A stretch of DNA of 64,000 nt from Spirochaetota bacterium (GTDB lineage: Bacteria; Spirochaetota; Spirochaetia; SPDA01; JAJSAL01): the NCBI GenBank assembly GCA_024274705.1, contig JAJSAL010000151.1, positions 19,857 to 83,856 on the forward strand. The letters run 5' to 3'. Under the pieces are notes generated by a model. The model saw only the letters and a program-made list of their open reading frames with translations. It was not told the origin of the DNA and ran no database searches. This document shows positions 24,841-33,649 of the stretch, piece by piece. How positions within the stretch are numbered: the first letter of the stretch is position 1; every line of letters begins with the position of its first letter. The translations under genes were made by a program, and so were the position numbers.

Positions 24841-26169
24841 TCACTTCACCGACACCAGGGCTTCCCGGAGTACTTCCAGAACTCTGTCTGCTTCTTCTTC
24901 GGTAATGACAAAAGGCGGTTTTATTTTGAGTACATTTCTTTTCATGCCCCCCACCCCGAAGATCACGCCATGGTCCATTGCGAAAGAACGTACCCCACTC
25001 AGCCGTTCCCCGTCGGCTTCTTTCGTAACAGGATCTTTGACGAACTCCACCCCGATGTGGAGCCCTGCCTGGCGAACATCACCAATCCCGGGGAACTCCT
25101 TCTGCAGCATCTTAAGCTGCTGCCTTAAGTAATTCCCCATGCGGTTACAGTTTTCCAGGATCCCGTTTTCCAGCATTTCAATCAACTTAAGAGCCGCAAC
25201 CTGGGAGACCGTGTTATTGGCAAAGGTGTGAAGTTCCTCGGAATCGGGAGAGAACCCTTCAAGGTCATCGCTTATCAACGTGGCGGCTATGGGATAGCCC
25301 GCGCCTAAGCCCTTACCCAGGCATATGATATCCGGCTCTACACCATAATAGCCACTGGCAAACCAGGTTCCGATCCGGCAGTATGTCTGGATTTCGTCCC
25401 AGATCAATGGTATGCCGTATTCATCACAGGTATCCCGCACTCCTTGCAGGTATTCCTTCGGGAAAATGATCTGTCCACCGCTAGCCTGCAGGGGTTCCAT
25501 CAGGATTCCGGCAACCGGTCCGTTTATTCCTTTTTCTATGGTTAACTTTAATATCCTGAGACACATCATGCCGCAGGAGCCCTTTTCCAGTTCAAGGGGA
25601 CACCGGTAACAATATGGGTTGGGTACCCGGATAAACTGCCTGGACAGCCTGGTAAAGCGGGAACCGCCGATAAATTTTCCCATCGAGCGGGTGGATATCC
25701 AGCTGGAACCCATGGTCCCCAAACTCGTGCCGTGGTATGCATCATAGAGGGAGATAAACTCCCGGGCTTCAGGACGGTTTTTAAGGGCGATCTTCAGCCC
25801 CCCCTCCACCGCTGCGGAGCCTCCTACGGTGAAGGATACGCGGTTGATTTTTTTCGGAGCCAGCCCGGTCAGCTTTTTTGCCAGGGCGAAACGGGAGGGG
25901 GTGTCGAACCCCTGGTGGACGTGTGTGATGTTCCTGGTGTGCTCGCATACGGTCCGGGTCAGTTCTTCATTGGCAAAGCCGAGATACATTGCCCAGCTCT
26001 GGGATGTACAGTCGATGTATTTTTTTCCATCTATATCTTCCAGCCACACACCTTTACCCCGGATAATCATCGGGGCCGGCCTTGTACCGCCGCCGATCAT
26101 CAAATGCCTGGAATACGCCCTGATATCCTCTTTTTTCATTCCATAGAGACTTTCAAGCATGGGGTCCAT
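24841..26169 (-). CDS. class III (PLP) aminotransferase
   Basis: 442 residues from the ATG at 26169, chosen because AAGGAG lies six bases upstream; the track start at 26187 has no such site. The fold-type I class III signatures are present: YIDCTSQSWAMYLGFANEEL, FTVGGSAAVEGGLKIA, LIWDEIQTYCRIG and IICLGKGLGAGYPIAA, where the Lys binds PLP. This group transfers amino groups between an omega-amino compound or amino sugar and a 2-oxoacid. It begins the transcription unit with isomerase and URO-D genes. A role in amino-sugar or beta-amino-acid turnover is inferred. Confidence 0.88.
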   Translation of the reverse strand: MDPMLESLYGMKKEDIRAYSRHLMIGGGTRPAPMIIRGKGVWLEDIDGKKYIDCTSQSWAMYLGFANEELTRTVCEHTRNITHVHQGFDTPSRFALAKKLTGLAPKKINRVSFTVGGSAAVEGGLKIALKNRPEAREFISLYDAYHGTSLGTMGSSWISTRSMGKFIGGSRFTRLSRQFIRVPNPYCYRCPLELEKGSCGMMCLRILKLTIEKGINGPVAGILMEPLQASGGQIIFPKEYLQGVRDTCDEYGIPLIWDEIQTYCRIGTWFASGYYGVEPDIICLGKGLGAGYPIAATLISDDLEGFSPDSEELHTFANNTVSQVAALKLIEMLENGILENCNRMGNYLRQQLKMLQKEFPGIGDVRQAGLHIGVEFVKDPVTKEADGERLSGVRSFAMDHGVIFGVGGMKRNVLKIKPPFVITEEEADRVLEVLREALVSVK

Positions 26170-26207
26170 TATCCACTCCTTAAACATATTATAACAAATT
26201 TAAACTT

Positions 26208-26236
26208 TTAATAACATTTATTCACATCGCTGTCAA
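26208..26236 (-). promoter_or_regulatory. promoter of the aminotransferase operon
   Basis: On the minus strand TTGACA (26236-26231), a 17-base spacer and TATTAA (26213-26208). A second -10-like TATAAT lies closer to the gene. Confidence 0.5.
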
Positions 26237-26249
26237 GCTGTTTTTGCAT

Positions 26250-26410
26250 AATTATCACAAAACGCGAACCCCCCGGGAATCCCCTCTGCAAGATGGATCA
26301 TGTTGAGAAAATTCTGTGCCGTGGCATCTCCAGCTGTTTTGGTTTCATGATCGTAGAAAAGGGGGCATCCGCAGCCGAAGGTACAGACAGGAATACACCC
26401 GTTGCTTTAA
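26250..26410 (-). other. coding-like remnant, 53-56 codons without a start
   Basis: Between the class II aldolase and aminotransferase genes the minus strand holds an open frame that begins after a TAA and reads CIPVCTFGCGCPLFYDHE, then NFLNMIHLAEGIPGGF, before a TGA. There is no start codon or ribosome site. The Gly-Cys-Gly and DHE pattern faintly recalls SMI1/KNR4 (SUKH) proteins, but this is a weak impression. It may be the tail of a lost gene. Otherwise the stretch appears empty apart from the aminotransferase promoter. Confidence 0.25.
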
Positions 26411-26451
26411 AGATGAGAGATGATGCGGCGCGGAAAGGCTCGCTTTAATAG

Positions 26452-27279
26452 TCAGGAGCTTACATACTTGAGGATGGTATCCACGATAACATTGATCTCC
26501 TGTTTACCCATGTGCAGCGACGGGGCTGCTTTCTCCACTGCATTGTGGACAGGAACGGATTCCAGGGCGGCAGAAACCGCCGGCTGTGACGTTTTCGGAG
26601 GATAATCACATGTAGTACATGCTGTCCGGCTCACCTTCGGCTTTCCCATCTTCTCCCGGATCGCGTAGAGTACCTGTTTCTGCTCCTCGGAGAGCACATT
26701 TTCGTTTCCCAGTGACCGGGCCACCAGGGTGATCTTGGCGACCGCTTCCAGGGTTTCCATCTTGTAATAGGCGTCCATCACGCTGTTTCCCACGGTAATA
26801 GCTCCATGATTTGCCAGGAGCATGGCGTCACAACAGGTAATCTCTTTTGCTACCACTCGCGGCACCTCTTCCGTAGTAGGTGTGGCATAGTCGGAAAGCT
26901 TTATCTGTCCAAGATTGTACACCACCTCAGGCAGAGAAATTTTATCCAGACCTTCTCCGGCAACGGCGAACCCTGTTGCCGTGGGTGGATGAGCATGAAC
27001 CACTGCCTGCACATCACTCCTGCAATAATACACCGCCAGGTGCATTTTCATCTCCGAGGTAGGCTTCATAAATCCGGCAAGCAGGTTTCCCTCGAAATCG
27101 ACCTTAAGGATCTGGTCCGGGGTCATGAATCCCTTGCTCACCCCGGTAGGGGTAATGAGCAGTTCACTCTCACTCAGCCGGACGCTTATATTGCCGTCAT
27201 TTGATGCGACAAAATCTTTTTCGAAGAGCCTTCTGCCAGCCTCGATAATGTCCTTGCGTAATTCTGCTTCTCTGGTCAT
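26452..27279 (-). CDS. class II aldolase with C-terminal encapsulation-like tail
   Basis: 275 residues from ATG 27279; the TTG at 27348 in the track is unlikely. Residues 1-215 are a class II (fuculose/rhamnulose-phosphate) aldolase: SNDGNISVRL, SEMKMHLAVY with the catalytic Glu, VVHAHPPTATGFA with the zinc HAH and LLANHGAITVG with the third His. A Pro/Ala-rich linker then leads to a 20-residue amphipathic helix, EINVIVDTILKYVSS. Such a linker and helix are typical of aldolases delivered into bacterial microcompartments. It should split a deoxyketose 1-phosphate into DHAP and lactaldehyde. No shell genes are in the window. Confidence 0.83.
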   Translation of the reverse strand: MTREAELRKDIIEAGRRLFEKDFVASNDGNISVRLSESELLITPTGVSKGFMTPDQILKVDFEGNLLAGFMKPTSEMKMHLAVYYCRSDVQAVVHAHPPTATGFAVAGEGLDKISLPEVVYNLGQIKLSDYATPTTEEVPRVVAKEITCCDAMLLANHGAITVGNSVMDAYYKMETLEAVAKITLVARSLGNENVLSEEQKQVLYAIREKMGKPKVSRTACTTCDYPPKTSQPAVSAALESVPVHNAVEKAAPSLHMGKQEINVIVDTILKYVSS

Positions 27280-27359
27280 AGCGTTATAATATCCCCAGCC
27301 GGCACGTTTTGTAAATATGCCGTCCGCCTCGGTTTTAAGTATATTCAACGGGAGGAGAT

Positions 27360-27485
27360 ATGGATGAAAACACGGAAGTTATTGTCCGGGCAGGGTGTAA
27401 TGTTCACGGGTTCGGAGGAAGAGAACTGGCCGTGGATTTATCCCCGGAAGGAGATAACGGCGAAGATGTAACGGTCATTTTCTAG
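27360..27485 (+). CDS. possible 41-residue small protein
   Basis: Too short for the ORF track. GGGAGGAG precedes the ATG at a good distance. The product starts MDENTEVIVRAGCNVHGFGG and ends VTVIF, is acidic and has no signal peptide. No family is recognised. It lies divergently from the aldolase gene in the 27280-27596 gap. The ribosome site is the main support; it could also be chance or a remnant. Confidence 0.35.
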   Translation: MDENTEVIVRAGCNVHGFGGRELAVDLSPEGDNGEDVTVIF

Positions 27486-27508
27486 CAGAAATTCCTTAAA
27501 AAGTTTGT

Positions 27509-27538
27509 TTGACGATTCAGGTCTTCTCCTGCTACAAT
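27509..27538 (+). promoter_or_regulatory. promoter of the small lipoprotein (and perhaps the Dpp operon)
   Basis: TTGACG (27509-27514), an 18-base spacer and TACAAT (27533-27538), about 80 bases before the start codon of the lipoprotein gene. Confidence 0.55.
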
Positions 27539-27620
27539 AGAAGCAGTTATACATTGTAATGCATAAACAAAAGTCTTACAGCTGAACTATCCGGCTATGA
27601 GCGGATTAAAGGGGGGTTAC

Positions 27621-27944
27621 ATGAAGTATCTTTCCCGCATCGTTTCTCTTGCAGGATTATGTATCGGTGTTTCCCTGGTGATCCTCGCATGTATTACGGC
27701 TCCGGAAACAAGAGAAATCGATCTTGAAAAAGTGGCAGCTCCGGATTGGGATTACCCTATTGCTCCCGGAGTCTACTATCCGAATGACGATGATATCCCG
27801 GAGAATCCTGTGCGGTATTACCGGGCCAGGTGCTGGCCGGGATGCCACAGCGGCAGCTCCCATGGGAAATATCCCGACAGGCCGCTGAATTACTCGCCGG
27901 TATTCATGACTTCTACTATTGATAATGTTGTACTCGATGACTGA
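27621..27944 (+). CDS. small lipoprotein of unknown function
   Basis: 107 residues from the ATG at 27621, preceded by AAGGGGGG; the track start is eight codons earlier. The leader MKYLSRIVSLAGLCIGVSLVILAC ends in a lipobox-like Cys. The mature part is short and polar, with a tyrosine/proline-rich middle (DWDYPIAPGVYYPNDDD) and a Cys-Trp-Pro-Gly-Cys-His segment. No family is recognised. It precedes the ABC importer operon by 86 bases and may be co-transcribed. Confidence 0.55.
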   Translation: MKYLSRIVSLAGLCIGVSLVILACITAPETREIDLEKVAAPDWDYPIAPGVYYPNDDDIPENPVRYYRARCWPGCHSGSSHGKYPDRPLNYSPVFMTSTIDNVVLDD

Positions 27945-28030
27945 CCGGGAGCGGCAATTATTCCTGACCTGGCTGCACGTTCGTAAGACCGGCAGCCCGG
28001 CGGGATAAAAATAAAAAAAAGGAGATGCGT

Positions 28031-29641
28031 ATGAAAAAGATTCTAATCGTAATGCTTGTACTCGTACTATGTGCAGGCTTCGCTTTTGCCGGCGGGAAGA
28101 AGGAAGAACCGGCCCCGGCTGAGGAAAAGGCGCCGGTACAGGCAGAGAAGGTTGTAGAAAAGCCGTCGGTGCTGGTGTATGCCACCACCGATACGGTCAT
28201 CGACATGGATCCGGCCAATGCTTATGACTTCTTTACCTGGGAACTCTTCCAGAACGTGTACAAGGGATTACTTGCCTACGAACCTGGAACTACCGACATT
28301 GTTCCCGCCCTGGCGGAAAGCTACGAAATCAATGCTGCCGGGGATGAGTACACTTTCCATCTCAGGAGGGATGTGAAGTTCACCGACGGTACTCCTTTCA
28401 CAGCAGACGTGGTGAAATGGTCTATCGACCGGGTCATTTCCCTGGCAGGGGACCCATCATGGCTTGTCATCGACTACGTTAAATCTGTTGATGTCGTCGA
28501 TGATTACACGGTACGTTTCAATCTTAATTTCCCATGCGGGTTTTTTCCCAGTCTCGTAGCAACGGTGCCTTATTTCCCGGTTAACCCGAATATCTATCCT
28601 GTAGATACTATCGTAAGGGATCCGGGAGAGCTTAAAGGCGGCGCTATTGTGGGTCTTGGGGCTTACAAAATCGTTTCGTTTAAGAGGGATGAAGAAATCA
28701 TCCTCGACAAAAACGAGTTGTATTTCGGAAAAAAGGCGAACATCGACAGGATCGTGATCCGCCAGTTTGCCGACGCTACGACAATGAGGTTAGCCCTGGA
28801 GAGGGGAGAAGTCGACCTGGTGTATAAAACCCTTAACCCCTCGGACATAGCGGACCTTGAAAAAAATCCGGAATTCACAACCAACAAGATGAGCGGTCCC
28901 TATATCAGGTACATGTGTTTCGAGACCTCCGAGAGCGTATTCAAGGATAAACGCCTCCGCCAGGCATTCGGCGCCCTGATCAACAGGCAGGAGATTATCG
29001 ACAAGGTCTACCTCGGACAGGCTGAACCTCTCTACTCGATGATTCCCAACGGGATGATCTTCCACACCAATGATTTCAAAACGGCACTAGGTGACGGAAA
29101 CGTAGCCAAGGCAAACAGCCTCCTGGCTGAACTCGGGTACACTGCCGCAAATCCCTTCGAATTTGAGCTCTGGTACACTCCTTCCCACTACGGCGATGCG
29201 GAAGTCAACCTGGCAGAAGTTATGAAGGCTAACCTGGAAAAATCTCCTGCCATGAAGGTGACCATCAAATCCGCAGAGTGGGCAACCTACAGGGACCAGT
29301 GGAGCAACAAGCAGATGCCTGCGTATTTCCTCGGTTGGTATCCTGACTATATAGACCCGGACAACTATACCGCGGCTTTTGCCGGGACAGTCGGAAGTGC
29401 AGGACTGGGTATTTTCTTCTCTGATCCAAGATTTGACGAACTGTTTATCAAAGAGCAGAGCAGCCCCGATAATGCTGTACGGAAGGCGGTGTTCGAAGAA
29501 CTGCAGGCGCTGTGGACCGAAGAATGTCCGACAGTACCGATCCTCCAGGCTTACCTGTACGTTTTCACCAAGAAGAATATTAAAAATGTGAAAATCGGTC
29601 CCACATTGATTTTCAACTACAACGTTCTTACCATTGAATAA
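28031..29641 (+). CDS. Dpp/Opp-type ABC substrate-binding protein
   Basis: 536 residues from ATG 28031, with AAAAAAGGAG six bases upstream. The leader MKKILIVMLVLVLCAGFAFAGGKKEEP is the spirochaete style seen elsewhere in this window. The body is the SBP family 5 fold: GTTDIVPALAESYEINAAGDEYTFHLRRDVKFTDGTPF and VKWSIDRV near the N-terminus, and RLRQAFGALINRQEII mid-protein. It binds a peptide, oligosaccharide or opine outside the membrane for the permeases that follow. An intrinsic hairpin after its stop probably keeps its level above that of the membrane parts. Confidence 0.9.
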   Translation: MKKILIVMLVLVLCAGFAFAGGKKEEPAPAEEKAPVQAEKVVEKPSVLVYATTDTVIDMDPANAYDFFTWELFQNVYKGLLAYEPGTTDIVPALAESYEINAAGDEYTFHLRRDVKFTDGTPFTADVVKWSIDRVISLAGDPSWLVIDYVKSVDVVDDYTVRFNLNFPCGFFPSLVATVPYFPVNPNIYPVDTIVRDPGELKGGAIVGLGAYKIVSFKRDEEIILDKNELYFGKKANIDRIVIRQFADATTMRLALERGEVDLVYKTLNPSDIADLEKNPEFTTNKMSGPYIRYMCFETSESVFKDKRLRQAFGALINRQEIIDKVYLGQAEPLYSMIPNGMIFHTNDFKTALGDGNVAKANSLLAELGYTAANPFEFELWYTPSHYGDAEVNLAEVMKANLEKSPAMKVTIKSAEWATYRDQWSNKQMPAYFLGWYPDYIDPDNYTAAFAGTVGSAGLGIFFSDPRFDELFIKEQSSPDNAVRKAVFEELQALWTEECPTVPILQAYLYVFTKKNIKNVKIGPTLIFNYNVLTIE

Positions 29642-29659
29642 TACAGGACCTGCATGTAT

Positions 29660-29690
29660 GCCCGGGCTTGATGCCCGGGCTTTTCTTTTC
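29660..29690 (+). terminator. attenuating hairpin between binding-protein and permease genes
   Basis: GCCCGGGC, a five-base loop, GCCCGGGC and TTTTCTTTTC form a classic intrinsic terminator within the operon. Partial read-through would give the usual excess of binding protein. Confidence 0.75.
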
Positions 29691-29719
29691 TACACTATCC
29701 GGGACCCGGTGCAGCACCT

Positions 29720-30736
29720 ATGAAAAATATACTGAAATACATCATCACACGAATACTTCTGACCATCCCGATGCTCTTTATCCTCCTCTCCATCGTTTTC
29801 GTGGTATTACGGGTCATGCCGGGAGACCCGGTCTCCGCAATGCTGGGAGGGCATGCGCCGGAACGGGTGATCGAGAAGAAGAGAGAAGAACTCGGCCTGA
29901 ACCGTCCCCTGGTTGTCCAATACTTCGATTACTTGGGAGATATCATCCGCCTGGACCTGGGGGAGAGTATGATCTTCAAACAGAAAGTTACCCAGCCTAT
30001 AAAGGAAAAATTTCCCGCAACCCTTGAACTTACCGTTTTCGGCATGCTTTTCGCCCTGTTCATCGGTATCCCCTTAGGATCCCTTGCCGCAAGGAACCGT
30101 CGAACACCCGGGGACTATGCTTTACGTCTTTACGGGAACATCGTGTATTGCATCCCGGTTTTCTGGATGGGACTGATGCTGCAGTTGATCTTCGGTGTGT
30201 GGCTTCGGTGGCTGCCCATCGCCGGCAGGACCAGCCCGCGGCTCTTTGTTTCCCTGTTCGAGAAGACCGGATTCTACATCGTGGATACACTGCTGGTGAA
30301 GAATTTCGTCGCCTTTGGAGACGTGATGCTCCATCTCCTCCTTCCGGCGGCAACCCTGGGAATAGTCCTCTCGGGAGTGTTTCTCCGCCTTACCCGTGCC
30401 AACATGCTGGATACATTGAAAAGCGATTATGTTCTGGCAGCCAGGGCCCGGGGGCTCCCTGAACGGAAGGTGATACGAAAGCACGCTCTGAAGAATGCCT
30501 TTATCCCCATTCTTACCATGCTTGGGTTGCAGTTTGCCGTTCTTCTGGCAAACGCTATTTTAACGGAGACTACCTTTTCCTGGCCGGGCATCGGCAGACT
30601 ATTAATAGAACGGATCTATTTACGGGATTATCCGACCATCCAGGGAGTGATTGTCGTGTACGCCCTCATTGTAAGCCTGATTTCCCTGGTGGTGGATATT
30701 ATTTACGCAATTATCGACCCCCGGGTGAAGTACTAG
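29720..30736 (+). CDS. ABC importer permease, DppB family
   Basis: 338 residues. It starts MKNILKYIITRILLTIPML, the typical DppB first membrane helix, followed by VFVVLRVMPGDPVSAMLGG. The EAA-like loop DYVLAARARGLPERKVIRKHALKNAFIPILTMLG contacts the ATPase. About six membrane helices are visible. It forms a heterodimer with the next gene product, 10 bases downstream. Confidence 0.92.
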   Translation: MKNILKYIITRILLTIPMLFILLSIVFVVLRVMPGDPVSAMLGGHAPERVIEKKREELGLNRPLVVQYFDYLGDIIRLDLGESMIFKQKVTQPIKEKFPATLELTVFGMLFALFIGIPLGSLAARNRRTPGDYALRLYGNIVYCIPVFWMGLMLQLIFGVWLRWLPIAGRTSPRLFVSLFEKTGFYIVDTLLVKNFVAFGDVMLHLLLPAATLGIVLSGVFLRLTRANMLDTLKSDYVLAARARGLPERKVIRKHALKNAFIPILTMLGLQFAVLLANAILTETTFSWPGIGRLLIERIYLRDYPTIQGVIVVYALIVSLISLVVDIIYAIIDPRVKY

Positions 30737-30746
30737 GAGATGTTAT

Positions 30747-31643
30747 ATGATTGAAAGGGCGAAATTTTCACCGGCGACGGTCTTAAGCAGACCATTTTAC
30801 CTGTTTATCAGTGCAAAAAAGAAATACGGTGCCGAGTTGTGGATCATGGTTGCCGGGGCAGTCATCGTTCTGTTCATTATCTACATGGCCCTTTTTCCCG
30901 CTACCCTGGCCCCTTACGATCCGCTGGACCAGGAAGCCGGCCCCCAGTTGATGGCTCCCGGCCCGGGTCACCCGATGGGCACGGATAACTTAAACCGTGA
31001 CGTATATTCCAGGATCATCCACGGGGCGAAAACAATTTTAGGTGTTGCTTTCGCTGCCGCACTGCTCTCTTCCACAATCGGAATAAGCCTGGGGCTTATT
31101 TCCGGATTTGTAGGCGGTATCCTGGACCGGATTCTTTCACTGATCATGGACGCTGTGTATTCATTTCCCGGATTGATACTGGCCATCGCCTTTGCCGCCA
31201 TGCTGGGACCGGGGGTAATCAATATCACTCTCGCCATCGCCGTAATCTACATTCCTACCTATTTCAGGCTGGTTCGCAGCCAGACCCTTACCATAAAAGA
31301 GGAGGTGTATGTGGAAGCCGCCAGGGCTATCGGTGCCGGCCGGTTCGTCATCCTCTGGCAATATATTTTTCCCAATGTTATCTCGACGGTAGTGGTCATC
31401 TTTTCCCTTAACGTTGCAGATGCGATCATGACCGAAGCCGCACTTTCGTATATCGGACTGGGGCTTCCTGCAGGTATTCCCGACTGGGGTATGGACCTGG
31501 CGATGGGGAAAAAGTTCCTACCCTCCGGAAGCTGGTGGATGATCACCTACCCCGGGCTGATGATCATGATTCTGGCTCTGGGATTCACCATGCTGGGCGA
31601 AGGTCTGGCGGAAATACTTAATCCGAGACTCCTGGAGCGGTAA
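30747..31643 (+). CDS. ABC importer permease, DppC family
   Basis: 298 residues. After an N-terminal helix the segment PLDQEAGPQLMAPGPGHPMGTDNLNRDVYSRIIHGAKT is diagnostic for DppC/OppC. The EAA loop is EVYVEAARAIGAGRFVILWQYIFPN. The C-terminus GLAEILNPRL is typical. It partners with DppB, and its stop abuts the GTG start of the DppD gene. Confidence 0.92.
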   Translation: MIERAKFSPATVLSRPFYLFISAKKKYGAELWIMVAGAVIVLFIIYMALFPATLAPYDPLDQEAGPQLMAPGPGHPMGTDNLNRDVYSRIIHGAKTILGVAFAAALLSSTIGISLGLISGFVGGILDRILSLIMDAVYSFPGLILAIAFAAMLGPGVINITLAIAVIYIPTYFRLVRSQTLTIKEEVYVEAARAIGAGRFVILWQYIFPNVISTVVVIFSLNVADAIMTEAALSYIGLGLPAGIPDWGMDLAMGKKFLPSGSWWMITYPGLMIMILALGFTMLGEGLAEILNPRLLER

Positions 31644-32621
31644 GTGAACAATCCAATCCTTTCGATCAGGAATCTTTCCATTGATTATCCCATCACAATC
31701 GGTACGGTAAAAGCTGTAGAAGGGGTTAGTTTTAATCTCTACAAAGGCGAAGCTCTCGGCCTCGTAGGTGAGTCGGGATGCGGCAAATCCACCCTGGGGC
31801 TCTCTATCCTTCGGATTGTACGTCCGCCGGGAAAGATCGTCGCCGGTGAGTTGCTCTACAAATCGAAGGATATCCTGAAACTGAAAAAAAGGGAAATGCT
31901 TAAGCTCAGGGGTCAGAATATCGCCATGGTGTTCCAGAACCCCCTCACATCTCTTAACCCTCTTCTCAGACTGGACAAGCATTTTCTGGAAACCATAAAA
32001 CAGCATGATCCAAAGATAAAAAAAGATAAAGCCCTGGCAAGAGCGGAGAACATGCTGGACAGTCTGGGTATAGAAAAAAAACGCCTCTATGAGTACCCCC
32101 ACCAGTTTTCCGGAGGAATGCGCCAGAGGATCATGATCGGTCTCGGGCTTATTATGGACCCGGACATCATCATTGCCGATGAACCGACAACTTCCCTGGA
32201 TGTGATCGTAGAAGCAGGGTTCATAGATCTATTAAATAACCTGCGTAAAGAATACAATCTCTCTATCATCCTCATCACCCATAATCTCGGCCTGGTCGCG
32301 GAAATTGCAGACCGGGTAGCGGTGATGTACGGAGGAAAAATCGTAGAAGTGGGTACAGCGGACCAGGTCTATCATTTCCCGAAGCATCCCTACACCCGGG
32401 GTCTTATCTGCTGCGTACCGAACATCAAACTGGACCAGGAAACCCTTACTACTATGGAGGGAAATCCGCCGGACCTGGTAACACCTCCTACAGGCTGCAG
32501 GTTTGCCCCCAGGTGCCCGAAAGTGATGGCAGTGTGTACGTCGGAAACGCCGGTTCTCACATCCTACGGGAAGGGGCAGCAAGCCGCATGCTGGCTCTAT
32601 GAAAAGGGTAAAGCTGTATGA
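31644..32621 (+). CDS. ABC importer ATPase, DppD family
   Basis: 325 residues from a GTG directly after the preceding TAA. Walker A is GESGCGKST, the signature FSGGMRQRIMI, Walker B IIIADEPTTSLD and the switch His is in LITHNL. The C-terminal oligopeptide-transporter domain has HPYTRGLICCVPN and GCRFAPRCP, with Cys residues that often bind an iron-sulphur cluster in this family. It forms the ATPase heterodimer with the following protein, whose start overlaps by four bases. Confidence 0.92.
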   Translation: MNNPILSIRNLSIDYPITIGTVKAVEGVSFNLYKGEALGLVGESGCGKSTLGLSILRIVRPPGKIVAGELLYKSKDILKLKKREMLKLRGQNIAMVFQNPLTSLNPLLRLDKHFLETIKQHDPKIKKDKALARAENMLDSLGIEKKRLYEYPHQFSGGMRQRIMIGLGLIMDPDIIIADEPTTSLDVIVEAGFIDLLNNLRKEYNLSIILITHNLGLVAEIADRVAVMYGGKIVEVGTADQVYHFPKHPYTRGLICCVPNIKLDQETLTTMEGNPPDLVTPPTGCRFAPRCPKVMAVCTSETPVLTSYGKGQQAACWLYEKGKAV

Positions 32622-33601
32622 AGGACCTGATAACAGTCGAGTCTCTGGTAAAAGAGTTTCCCGTGTATACATCGTTTCTCGACAAGCTCTTCAGCGGGAA
32701 AGGGCATACCGTCGTACATGCCGTGGATGATATTTCTTTTTCCATCGGGCAGGGGGAAGTGCTGGGACTCGCGGGAGAAAGCGGTTCCGGGAAATCGACG
32801 ACAGGCAGACTGCTCCTGCGCCTCATCGAAGCCTCCAGGGGAACCATCAAGTATAAAGGGAGGAATATTGTATCCTTTGCAAATAAGGAGATGGAAAAGA
32901 TGCGGGAGAAAATGCAGATCGTTTTCCAGGACCCCAACTCCTCCCTCTCCCCCAGGATGAGTGTGGGGCAGGCAATAGGCCATCCCCTGAAAATCCACGG
33001 CCTCCGTTCTGCATCGGAACGGAAAGAGAAAGTGATCGATCTCATGGAAAAAATCGGCCTTACCCCTGCGGAGTTTCTCTATAAAAAATATCCCCACCAG
33101 CTTTCCGGCGGGCAGTGCCAAAGGGTGGTCCTTGCCAGGGCCCTGGTAACGAACCCGGAGTTCATCGTTGCAGACGAACCTATTGCCATGGCCGACGTTT
33201 CAGTCCGGGCCCTTATCCTGGAACTGATGAAAAAACTGAAAGAGGAGTTCAATCTTACCTACCTCTTCATCACCCACGACCTGGCCACGGCAAAATATCT
33301 GTGCGACCGGATAGCCATCATGTATCTCGGGAGAATCGTGGAAATCGGTACCCGGGACGACCTGTTCGCCCGGCCTCATCATCCCTACACCAGGGCACTT
33401 CTGGAGGCAGTTCCCGTACCGGACCCGAACCAGAGAAGAACCGAGGCTGTTGTGCGGGGGGAGATACCCAGCGCAATCGATCCCCCGCCGGGCTGCCATT
33501 TTCATCCCAGGTGTCCTTATATGGTGGACCCATGCAGAGAAGGACGGATACCTCTCAAGGAGATCGGCCCGGATCATTTTTCAGCGTGTCTTCTGGATTG
33601 A
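32618..33601 (+). CDS. ABC importer ATPase, DppF family
   Basis: 327 residues. Walker A is GESGSGKST, the signature LSGGQCQRVVLARAL, Walker B FIVADEPIAMADVS and the switch His is in FITHDL. The C-terminus carries HPYTRALLEAVPVPDP and GCHFHPRCPYMVDPC. DEPIAMADVS differs from the usual DEPVSALDVS in the D-loop, but the Walker Glu is kept. It is the last gene of the importer operon and faces the convergent mutarotase-like gene across a hairpin. Confidence 0.91.
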   Translation: MKDLITVESLVKEFPVYTSFLDKLFSGKGHTVVHAVDDISFSIGQGEVLGLAGESGSGKSTTGRLLLRLIEASRGTIKYKGRNIVSFANKEMEKMREKMQIVFQDPNSSLSPRMSVGQAIGHPLKIHGLRSASERKEKVIDLMEKIGLTPAEFLYKKYPHQLSGGQCQRVVLARALVTNPEFIVADEPIAMADVSVRALILELMKKLKEEFNLTYLFITHDLATAKYLCDRIAIMYLGRIVEIGTRDDLFARPHHPYTRALLEAVPVPDPNQRRTEAVVRGEIPSAIDPPPGCHFHPRCPYMVDPCREGRIPLKEIGPDHFSACLLD

Positions 33602-33609
33602 AAGAAACG

Positions 33610-33641
33610 GGCACACCTCCCCGGACCTCCCAGGGTGTGCC
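33610..33641. terminator. hairpin between convergent genes
   Basis: GGCACACC and GGTGTGCC form an eight-base stem around a 16-base loop. T-tracts are weak on both sides. Probably a bidirectional terminator. Confidence 0.5.
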
Positions 33642-33649
33642 GTGGTTAT

